A DNA stretch of 64,000 bases from Helicoverpa zea (taxonomy: Eukaryota; Arthropoda; Insecta; Lepidoptera; Noctuidae), in contig NC_061461.1 of the NCBI RefSeq assembly GCF_022581195.2, positions 7,812,001 through 7,876,000 of the forward strand, given 5' to 3'. Of the stretch, positions 47,421-59,400 are shown piece after piece; position 1 is the stretch's first letter; every line of letters starts with the position of its first letter. The position numbers and the translations under genes were made by a program. The notes beneath the pieces are model-generated. The model was not told the DNA's origin and did not search any database. It worked only from the letters and a program-made list of their open reading frames with translations.

Positions 47421-50400
47421 CTGCTAAAGAAATAATAATGGCGTCATTCACCTAGTAGTTGACATTTAATTTATTCGACGCCAATAAAGTTTTTGCATTA
47501 TTAGGCAAAAATTTATATATCAAATACAAAATAAGTGACATTTTGTTTGGAGACAACAGTGTCTTGTTGGCAAAAACATCTACATAATGTGCAAAAACTT
47601 GTTTTCTTTCAAATTTTCCTTTGTCTGCAAGTTGTTTTGTAAGTAAATTGTACGGTATTCATTAACTGATTTATATTGATTTGTTTGGACTTACCGGTGG
47701 TTGAGTAAAGTTGATTTTTTCTTGACACCTCCGGGATTGGTGTCCAATGCACGCAGCGTACGCTATCGCGTGAGGAATGTAGCTCTGCTCCACTACTCCA
47801 GCGAATAATATCGTCGCCATTGGACCTGGTTTACAACAAATTATTAATGCTGAAGTTGTTCAAAAACCTTTTTGTGTTCTTCTACTTCTTGGTGTTCAAT
47901 AAAAATATACCTAAAGCATAAATAGGTACATCTTCTCCGCCATGGGTTGCCCACTGCCTAGGAACTGCAGCTGCATGAACAGCATCGGCCGAAGCAGCAG
48001 CCGATGCGGTCGTATTTAGTGGTAAAGCTCTGGGTTCTGAATGCCCAGGCCCAGTGCCGTAAAGAAGAGTAGTATATCGCAGACCGTCAATGTCTGAGAC
48101 CACCGTATCCGCACCTTAAATCACACAATAAACTTTGGAACTTCGAAGTATAATAGAAAACAATTTCTAAGTAAATTCTTTCAAAGCCGAAAATCCTTGA
48201 AGTTAAAACATTGTTTAATTAATTTTAAGAACTCTAAGCTGCAATTTCAAATGAAAGCCAATAGCTATTACTGTGGTTTAGAGAACATCATGTAAACGAA
48301 AATGTTTGGCACACGACTTCAATTAGCAACTTTTGTGCTCTCTGCCAAATGTCTCGATACATTTGGCTTCCCGTTACACACATTTCAACTTTATTATTAA
48401 ATAGAAAATTGGCTTGAAGAAAGTAAAATGTATTTGAATTTTCTGTTTAGATTGTTACCTAAAACGGGGTGTCCTCTCGGCGTGGCCTGCCCGCCAAAAG
48501 TCATTACATGACCGTGATCGGCGGTGACTACGATCAAAGTTTCAGCAGGATTAACCCTCTCTAATGCTGCCAACAGTGCGGTTTCTAACTCCAAAGTCTC
48601 GTCAAGAGCTCTATATGGATTGTTGTAGTGATGAGCGTGGTCTATTCTTCCACCTACGTACGAAAACATGAACATTAAATTACAACTTGTACTACAATTC
48701 ACTCAGACAAATAGGACAATGAACATTTCCAAGGATTACGATCTTTGTGCTCCCAACTCTAATAAAATTCGTGACATTGAATGATCAAAGTACCTACAAA
48801 TAGTAAGTATCCAACAAAATACAAAATGAAAAAATGTCTTGCCTTCAATAAGTAGAAAAAATCCTTTGTCGTTTTTAGTCAAAATTGACAAGGCGGCGCG
48901 TGTCATATCGGCCAAGGACGGATCGTCCGCTTTCACAGCAGAAGTCGCACTCGCCCCCTCTTCCGCGTCCGCTACCGCCCCGCGCTCCGCGTTAAACTCC
49001 ATGTGCGAGTATTCGAACAGACCTGCATATTAAAAAAACATAATATTATACTACATCTACATATTACAATTGTCTTTTTGAAGTAAATAATTTCACTGAA
49101 ATGGACATAAAAATACCGTGGCAGGACATTTCAGAGCAGTAATTTAATTTTGTAATTTGCTGCCATGGCCGTTTCAATATCCAACTTCAGTTTCAACGAG
49201 AGAATGCTCGATGCCTCTGAATTGTCTACTCAAAAAGGCAAAATCATTAACTTAATAAAAAACGAGGGGTCCTTTCAGATCCGGAATAAATTAAAAATAA
49301 AAAAATGTGCGAAGAATCGTCACCCGTCGTACTCTGTTTGTTGAGTTTGCAAATTAACATATAATTTTGTGTTAAAAAATATACACGCATACTTATGAGC
49401 TTGTTTTGGTCTCCAGTGAAGTACTGTCTGATATAAAAGGACTCCTTTAGCGCTGATAAATTCATCTAATATCGTATGTAACCCAAAAATTTGCGGGTGA
49501 CAGATGCAATTAAATACTAAGAAGCGTGGTTAACAATACAATTTTTGAATTAAGGATGTTGGTAACAACATAATCCGCATTTGAAATGCAAATGCTACTT
49601 TATGTGGGGCGGGTGAGATTAAAAAGGATTCAAATGGGATTACCAACAGGCCGCACTGATCATAATGTAAACTCGGTAAATGTAATCTGGGCGAACGTAA
49701 ATATTTCATAAACTCCACAGAGGGACCGGAAACATTTTGGCCGGAGTTTTCTTAAACCAAATGCTGACTTCCACACTCCTGTTGTCTCCCCTTATTAATT
49801 TTTCACGAGAAATTCATTACATTTATCGTTTCCTGATCTTTTGCGTAACCGGGAAAAGTTAGGTGCTGTTCAAATTTTGGGATTCCCGTGTAATCTGTTG
49901 TAAGGTTGTAACTTAACAAAGAGGTTATTGGGTTTCTGAGTTTTATTTAGAGGTTTCTGGCTTTATGAATAATGTTTTTATTTTTAAGAATCTGAATAGT
50001 TGAAATACAATACAATAGTACAATTTAGTATTTGTCAAGTCTAAATGTAATTAAAATCCCCTAATCTCTAGCAGTCTTTTCAATGATAAACTCAGCAAAT
50101 TGTAATTTATCTTGATATAAAGGCCTTGTAGTTCAATCTTAAATTCGTTAACAAACACCTACGTCAACTAAAGCAAATTAAATACAGCTAGTTCATCTAA
50201 CGGTTAATTTGAACCTTTTAATTTATATTCCTTCATTGTGTACGAGCTTAAAATGGGGGTCACCCGAAACAGGCTTTGTGGGCACTCAAATTGCTGAGTA
50301 AGCTTTAACCCTTAAACAAACCCAACAAAACACACAAAAGGGCCCAGTTTCTTAAATAATCCAACCGGTAGGTGAGGCGTTTTAGAAAATTTGTATAAAA

Positions 50401-53400
50401 ACGCCGTTTCATAAAAGTAATGGCTCTTGAACTGACGCTTTAAGCCATAATTTAAAGACATTATAACGAGTTTTGGGTAGTTTTCCCGGAAGTTAAAGTT
50501 TAATACGAGTAATATTTTATTTGCACTACATAATAACACGGAAGGATTTGTCATATTTCTGTTATTTATGAGGTAACTATTTTGAAACCCTAGATATATT
50601 ATTTAAAATATTTTAGAGAAGCTTTTACAGAAAATAATATCACTCTCGAATGAAAAACGTAATCATGCTGCCTGAATAAAAACAAAAAAAAAAACATGCC
50701 CCTAGTTTCTGGCAAAATATTTTTCTTTATAGGTTGTGATTAACACAGTTTCGGTGCGACGAAAATAAACGAACATATTTTCAATATCGAAAGAGCTCCG
50801 GCCACCCTTTGGCTCTTTTTATGTTCCCACATTTCAGCCAGAATGTGTACTGTATCGAAAACCATAATTTATATCCTCATTCATATCTTATAAACAGACA
50901 TTGGCAATATGATTGACTTTTGCGTGGCTATCAGCTACCCGCCCATTACACTGCGGCCATATTTCACTTGGTATTGTGACCTTCCCTTGAATTATGTAGA
51001 TAAGAATACATCGATAGTATTAGGCTTCTTGCCTATTTTCTTCCACTTAAGTTTTGGTATCCAATGACAAAGTATTGGGAGCAGATGTTGTGTCTACAAA
51101 GTTTGGCTTAATCTTCTTGCGGAAGACATGTTGAGCTTAAAACTGATATCCCCCAAAATGGTTGAGAATCTAACCAACCGATTCAAGCTCTAGAGAATCG
51201 ATTTTCACACTTATTGAAATGCATAGTGGATGCAGACACGTTTGCATAGTACTTAAAATGGAATCTTCAGGTCAAATGGTTTTGAATAGAGGAACGCTTT
51301 TAGGATTTCAACGTCCATCTGCACGAATATCTTCATCAAAATTCCTTCAAGGATTTTAACGGGCAGATATATATATCAGCTTTGATATGACTGTAGTTTA
51401 TGGATGCTCTCTAATCCGAAAATTCATAAATTCAACATTTTGTTTGGACATTAAATTCGCAATTACCGGTTAATGGAACTTGATTAAGTGTATGTACATT
51501 GGTGAGATAGTTCAAAGTTCAAGATCCTAGATACATTTTTATACTATTCTTAGTTTTTATTATTCCGTGGAAATTGTATTCAATCTTCAATTGACGTCAT
51601 TGCGATGTGAACATTGCGAGTATGAGATCTGCAAAGGTCGCGTCGCTTCAGTGTGTAAGACAATATATCAAAAGTAACGCTCTCGTTGTCTTACCTAACA
51701 AATAATCCACTGTTCGTGGATCCAATTTTGCGAGTTGTTCTCTTGAGTGTATGTATTGAGCTCGCAATCGCCGCCTTTTCTTTTCTCTCGCCCAATCCTC
51801 AGCTAAATTTCTTCCATCTAATCTTCTCCCTTCACGGTTCGGATGTTCAGGATCTGGGGTTACAGTAGGCAGAAAATGTCTTCTTCCCCCACCCATAATT
51901 ACCTGATAACAGACAAAAGATTCGTCAAAATAATCTTCGGGAATATTATCATGTAATCAGAACTCTTTTCAGTAATTAATAATTAGGAAGCATGTGGTAA
52001 TATTGTTGCGTAGCTAAAATTAACCCTTTGTGTGCTATGAATGTGGATCCAAATACAATAGAAATTGTATTGTCTGAGGTTACAGAACCCGAAAGGTATC
52101 TTTATAAGAGAATAACATAAGTTAGGTAAATAATGTGAATAGTTAGATTATTATAGGTTCTAAACAATTCGGTTAAATGAAGCCGGTATAATTCCAAATA
52201 GGTTCTAAGTTTCGTTTGAAATCTAATATTCAGAAATGGCGCGATCTAAAATACTTTAACTTGGACTTAATATTGACTTCATAGAAAGCTTATAAGTATC
52301 ATAATATTACATTGGAAATAACAAAGGACTATAATGTGAAAGTTATGAATCCCCTTGGAGGAATATTTTTCAGAATTTCTTTCATTTGTTTGGTAACAAG
52401 TGAAAAAAATACTGGAAATATAATGGTTAATTTTCCGTTTTATTGTAAGCAATGCAGATTGGTACAAAGTAGCTGAAGGCGGTCACATTCTCAAAGTCAG
52501 AAATGCTATTCAGCATTTCATAAAATTTGATTAAATTCCACCAAGAAACTGTATTGTTATTGTTGCTTATTTCATTTGCATTTAACTGAGTTTCATATTA
52601 ACATTTCCATAAATATTTTTTATGTGAACAGTTATTTAAATTCGGTTATTATGAAATTCGAAGATATTTTTTGGTGTTTTTCCGTAATACGGTTATTGAG
52701 AATTCACGTAGATTTTGTATATTTAAATCAATTTTATTATTTGAGTATCAAATATAATAAAAACACGAATAAACCACATATACACATACACAGCGTTAAC
52801 AGTGAAAAGGTGCGAAATTTATTCCGTAGAACATTACTAAAGACTTCGAATCATTAAAAATTTTCCTCCGTCTTTTCCGTTTACCTTGTGATACTGTGAT
52901 CTCTCAGAAGGATTATCTACCCAATCCCCGTCGCTTAAAACATTTTGTATTCCCTCCTGATTATTTTTAAGTCCCTAATCTTAACTGTCCACAATCGTTC
53001 TTTAGTAAAATGCATCAGGTCATTAACGTCACCACAATTTTTACCTAAAATAATAAAAATGCTCAACACAGGCTTCTTTATAATACCTATTGATAATCCG
53101 AAAACTTAAGTACCGTACAAATTAACCACAATGACTAATTTACAAAAGGGCTTAAGTACGATTCGCTATACAATTTTAATTCATCCCCCGAGAGCTATTA
53201 ATAAAAATAAGAGATTCGTACTTCTGTACCTTTTAAAAATTCAAGGGAAAACTCTCCCTTTCTTGAGCATTGCAAGTTTTAGCCCTCAAGCTTAATTTAA
53301 TAAAAGATTGTACTGTATTTTGTTTTCAAAATGTTTTCGTTGATATGAATTTTATAAAAAGGAATTAGCGTGTATTTTTAATAAAAATGAACAGAGATTA

Positions 53401-56400
53401 TGTAAAAAGTCTTAGTGCTGTTTTGATGCAAATGTATTTTTCTCGCATTTGTGTCTTTAAAAATATGATAAGGGCTCCTCGCTACGTAAAGGATGTGTAA
53501 GATTTTATTTTCTTTAACCTATCTATTTCCTACTTTAATTGAATTAGCTTACCGTAAATACGTAGTTAAGTTACATAGTTACACACAAGTTACATGACAT
53601 TTTATTAAACACAAAAAAAAAGTGATAACCTCGTCCTTTTGGGAAGTCAGTTAAATTTTTTGTAAACAATTAAGACTGGACCATTCATCGTTTAGAAAAA
53701 ATGTTAAAACAGTCTACGCATACCAGTAACAAACCTACTTACATTTATACTTCTTCCCGGTTCATTCTCTACGAGCTGCATGGCGATATCCTTGCAATCT
53801 TTTCTCACAGTGGGGGGGACCCGGCTGTCATCTTCCCAGTATCTTGACGGCGCGTGCGCGTACAACGCTGCAGGCGTCGCGTGGGTTATCCGCGCTGTTG
53901 TTACTATGCCGCTGGATTTACCTGGACATGTTAAAAAGTGATGAGAAAAACGTGTCATGTATCATTATTTATTTATTTAAAATACCTTTTTATCAACACA
54001 GGATTTACCCTTATGCGAGAGCTAAGAACTTGAACTAACATTAGGTTGAGGTTCAGAATACATTTCGCTTGGAGACGAAGTAATTTCGATTGGTCGCACT
54101 GTCGCTTTTAGATGAAATTATAAAACCTTAAGCATTACAACATTGACGTCGTTAAAGATAAAACTTGTAGTTAATCTACCGCAAAACAAAAAGCGAGACA
54201 AAAACCAAACAAGGCAGAAAAATCTGTATCGCTTAATTTTCGCCTAAATAAGCTGAACAATTCAAAAATAATAAATGCAAAAATGTAAAGTGAAAATGAC
54301 TGAATATTTTAAGAAGCTTTAACCATGAACTTTAAAAAGCCTATTTGGTTGATGACATACAGTTTATAAAACATAAACTTTGCTTTCAGACGTTTTTATG
54401 TTTATGATTATGATCTGAAGAGTTTGTAAAGAATATGCCTTGCCGTGACGGAGTTAAACGGTGAAGGTTAGGTTTTAGTAATAAAATGTGTTTTATAAAT
54501 GACAAGATGGATTCTAAAGGATTGCTTCGTTTTGTTTTGTGGAGTCAGTTTTTTTGAAATAACGATAAGCAAATAAAAACTTTGATTACAAAATTTCTAG
54601 ATTTTATATTTCTATACGTTTTAAATACAAATTGAAAATAACAACTGCTACTGAACAATTGAATAGGTACTCGATATCGAACAGCCATAATAGAACACTA
54701 TCTTCACAGGCAGTGATGTAACACACAGCATATCGATGTATCAATGTAATACAGTCTCGATACGTCCGCTCACTTTCCATTGAATAGTTGTCTATCGAAG
54801 CGAATACTTCGCACAATGGCGCTTGACGTTACCAATGCACCTATATTTTACCGACGCGACAATTTGCCATACTCTGTAGACATTCCTAATTGAAAATTTA
54901 TCGATAACTAGCTGTAGGTGTTATGTTCTGACAGAACTACGTCATGTATCCAGCTAAAGCCCTTTGCCTTTGCATATTACTATTGTAATTCCAATTCGTA
55001 GTATTACCATGAATATTTAAATACAGTGTGTAGATAGATAAATGAAAAGGGAATGATAAACAAAAACAACAATATTTAATATATTTAATAAAGTTGACTG
55101 GAGTATTATCAGAATTGGTTTTAATTCCAACCTCTCAGAATCTTTCATAAAATTATTGAAATCATTACAAATGAAACTGTTGGTTGATGAACATTATCTT
55201 TTTATGAGTATTCTTTTACGATGTATTATGTTAACAAGTCATAAATATGTTTATTTTATATTCATATTATGTGTTTTTTTGTACCCTGAATACGCCGTAA
55301 CTGCCGAGTCTCATTGAAAAATTTCTGGTTGATATAGGACGTATTTTATCTGGTTAACGGAAGTGGTTTCCATGGGACGCGGGTAAACACACAAAAAGCA
55401 GCTAGTTTGAAAACATTAACAGTACATAGATAATATCAATGAAACATCCTTCCCAATGAATAAGTAGGTCAGGTTTAAAATATGTCTCAACATTCGATTC
55501 TAACTAAAAATGGAAATTGAAAAGATTTCTATGAAAATCTTTGATGTTTGTCACAAAACATATGTGAATGCCTATTGTGTTATTGATGTTACTTTTATTT
55601 AACAAATAATGTTCCATATTGATATTAATATACACACATGTAAAGAAAGAAACCTTATTTATTTGGATAGGTACTACGTTTCTCTGAAAGTTCGAGTAAG
55701 TTATCTATATTCTTTACATCCTCCGAGCCTTTTCCCAATCATGTTGGGGTCGGCTTCCAGTCTAACCGGATTCAGCTAAGTACCAGTGCTTTACAAGAAG
55801 CGACTGCCTATCTGACCTCCTCAACCCAGTTACCCGGGCAACCCGATACCCCTTGGTTAGACTGGTGTCAGACTTACTGGCTTCTGACTACCCGTAACGA
55901 CTGCCGAGGATGTTCAATGACAGCGGGGACCTACAGTTTAACGTGCCATCCGAAACACAGCCAATGGTGTCTAAGATATACTTAGAAAGTACATACAAAC
56001 TTAGAAAAGTTGCATTGGTACTTGCCTGACCTGGGACCGAACCCTCGCCCTCATACTTGAGAGGTTGGTCCTTTACCCACTAGGCCACCACGACATTCTA
56101 TCTTTATTCTTTACAGCAGGCTATTTATTCACCCCAATGGTATCGACTGCACAGATTATAAAGCCGGTATCCACTACGTGACCCCGGCTTAGAAATAGCT
56201 TAACTAAATCTTTGCTGACATTGTTAATTACTGTTCGCAGTTATTCACGGTATAATAAGGTTAATTTCGACGACTAAGCCAGCATTTATTACTACTGTAA
56301 TTTATTAGGGGTGCAATTTACCAGAATTAAGATTTTGAAATTGGTATTGCAGTGTTGAATAACTTAAGTTATTCTGAGACGAAGTTTTGTCCCTGTAGTT

Positions 56401-59400
56401 TGATGACTGTTGAGTTTTTGAGGCATATTCAAGAGTTTTCTTATTCCAATCTTATTTATAATAATGATGATGGTTAGTGAATTGGTAAATGAAAATATAA
56501 ATAGATTTAGAGAAGGCGATGAAAGCGTGAGAAATGTCAAGAACATTCAAGAGATTCACACGCAAAACCAAAAGGGCAGCGCAAACGCTTGCGGCGATTT
56601 GACAGCTTGCTACGTCTACCCTCTCAATGCAAATTGAACCTTATTCACATAAGAACAATCATACTCACCGGCTTCATGTGCCCAGTCGACCAGCGAGGAG
56701 ACTTTAGAGTTGATAGTCGAAGCACAGCTGTTGAACCTGCCACCAGCGTCAAGGCCCAAAGTTTCGTACCTCGCCTTCACACCGCAAAGAAGTGCGGTGG
56801 CACACGCTGAAGACTCCCCAGTTTGGGCATCTATGTTATAAGTCTGATGGCAAAGAAAAGTACTGTTAAAAAAATAAGTTAAAACAACATATATTTTGAG
56901 AGCCTATGTATTATTCCTTTGATGATAGATGAACGTTTGCTAGTTATATTCCTGAATTCTAGTAATAATCTTCCACGCCGATTTCGGCAACGGCGACCAC
57001 TTCGACCCTAATGGCGTGCGTGTGCTCTCATGTGGCTGGAGTATCCAATTTTGTGCGTGAAAGTCCGCGCACACTGCGGACATGTCAGGGTACCAGCCAC
57101 AAAGTTGTAGTTGATAGCTACAGGTGGTCGAGCTTTCAACTCATCTCGTTTGGCATCCAACTCAGAAAGTCGGCGTGCTTCAAAGTCAAAGACTTTGGCT
57201 TTAACGCGGCTTCTCCAGTCTCTGCGGTTGGATGCCAGATTCTCCCACTGAGACGGGTCAATGGAACAGCTTTTCATGTGACGCTTCAGCACATCCTTGT
57301 ATCGCAGCAGCTGTCCGCCACGTTTCCGCTTGCCCTCCTGCAACTCGGAGTAGAGGATGCGCTTGGCCACTCTAGTATCCGGCATGCGCAGTACATGCCC
57401 GCACCAACGAAGCTGTCTCCTCATGAGGTATGCTTCAATGCCACCTACATTGGCTTTCCTCAACACTTCTGTGTTACGCACACGATCAAACCAACGGATA
57501 TTTAATATTTTGCGCAGACATTTGAGGTGGAAGCGGTCTAGTTGCTTGATGTGGCGTCGGTACGGTGTCCATGTTTCCGCTGAGTAGAGTATACAAGGCA
57601 ACACAACTGCCATATACACAGAAACCTTTGTGGTTATCTTTAGGTCATGGGAGCTGAAGACCTTCTTGTCGAATTTGCCGAAAGCAGCGGCTGCAGCACC
57701 AATTCTGCTATTGATTTCGGCGTCAAGGTCGCACTTTGCTGTTATAGTGCTCCCCAAATATCGAAATTTATCGACCTGCTTCAGGACATCTTCACCAAGC
57801 ATAATGGTCAGTTCTTGACGTCCGTGATTGTCTGAAGACATTACTTCTGTCTTTTCGATGCTGATTTTTAGACCAAATGTACAGCACTGCTTGTGAAGGT
57901 TCGTGACTAGCTGTTGCAGGACTTCAGGGGATTCAGCCACGAAACAGAGGTCATCTGCATACATAATGTCCTGTATATGTGCATAGGACACCTTTGTGGT
58001 CGCCTTGAGTCTATTCAGGTTGAAAAGTTTGCCGTCAGTCCGATAACGAATACGAACTCCTTCAGGAGAAGAATTCAATACTTCCCGGACTACAACTGCG
58101 AAATATAATGCAAACAATGTGGGAGCCAGGACACAACCTTGCTTCACTCCACAGGTTACGGAGAAGAAGCTCGATTGGTCATCTTCAACCGCTACACAAC
58201 ATTGCATGTCATCGTGCAGGAGTCGCAGGAGTCTTATGAACTTCTCTGTACACCCCAACTTTCTCAGTACCTTCCAGAGGGCCTCGCGAGGGACGCAGTC
58301 AAAGGCTTTTTCCAGATCAATAAAGCAGAGATACAAGTGCTGTCCCTGCTCTCTACTTTTTTCCTGGAGTTGACGGACTGCGAATATTGCCTCACAAGTT
58401 CCTCTGTCTGGTCTGAAACCAAATTGGGTTTCCGGCAGAATCTTTTCAGAGAGGTTCCTGAGGCGGTTTAGAAGTACTCTGGCGAAGACTTTTCCAGAGA
58501 CAGAGAGCAGTGAAATACCGCGGTAAGAACCACATTCCGACCGGTCGCCTTTGTTCTTATAGAGAGCCCTGACGCGTGATAACTTAAAAGTTTCAGGAAC
58601 TTGTTCTTTCTCCCACATAAGCACAAACATTTCCCAGACGCGCGAATGCAGTTCCTCGCCGCCGTACTTCAGAAGCTCACCTGGTATAAGGTCTAGGCCA
58701 ACCGCACGCTGATTTTGCTGTTGTTTGATGGCACAAAGCACCTCATGTTTAGACAAGGCATCATCCAATTCTTCTGCTATTTGAAGTTGAGGCAAACTGT
58801 CTATGTAGTGTAGTTCGGCTGTTCGATCTACATTAAGTAGATTATTGAAGTGTTCTGCCCAACGATCTAACACTTCATTTTTGCTTTTCAGCAGACTTTT
58901 ACCATCCAGCGACTTTAGTGGTACCTTTATGAAATTGGTGGTACCCAGGAGATTGCGAATTTCGCTATAGAAATCACCGAGCTGATTACTATCAGCAAGC
59001 CACTGGATGTATTGAGCCTTGTCTTGCCACCATTTATCTTTAGTGTGTCTCGTGAGTTTACGCAACTCACGGTCACTCTCTCTTATAAGTGCGCTGTTAT
59101 TACTGCGCCTAAGAAGGTCTCGGTGTTTGGCAATAGCTTCAGAAAGAACTTCGTCGTTCTCATCAAACCAGTCTTGCTTGCGTTTATTTTTTAGCCCTAT
59201 GGTGTTAATGGCTACGTCAAGAATGGACGACGATAAAGCGTTCCAGTCTGCATCAATATCACCGGTATTTTGATGAGAGTGTATATCACATGCCAGCGTT
59301 TCAGCGTATTTGCTTCGGGGTCCCGGATGTTTGAGTTTCTCAATGTTTATGTTCTGAGGCTTTTTCCTGCTAGCCCTGAATGGTCGCCGAAGGCAAAGAC

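Noticed and set aside
57011..59273. Plus-strand ORFs of 60-164 codons
   Set aside because: They are shadows of the LINE ORF on the opposite strand.
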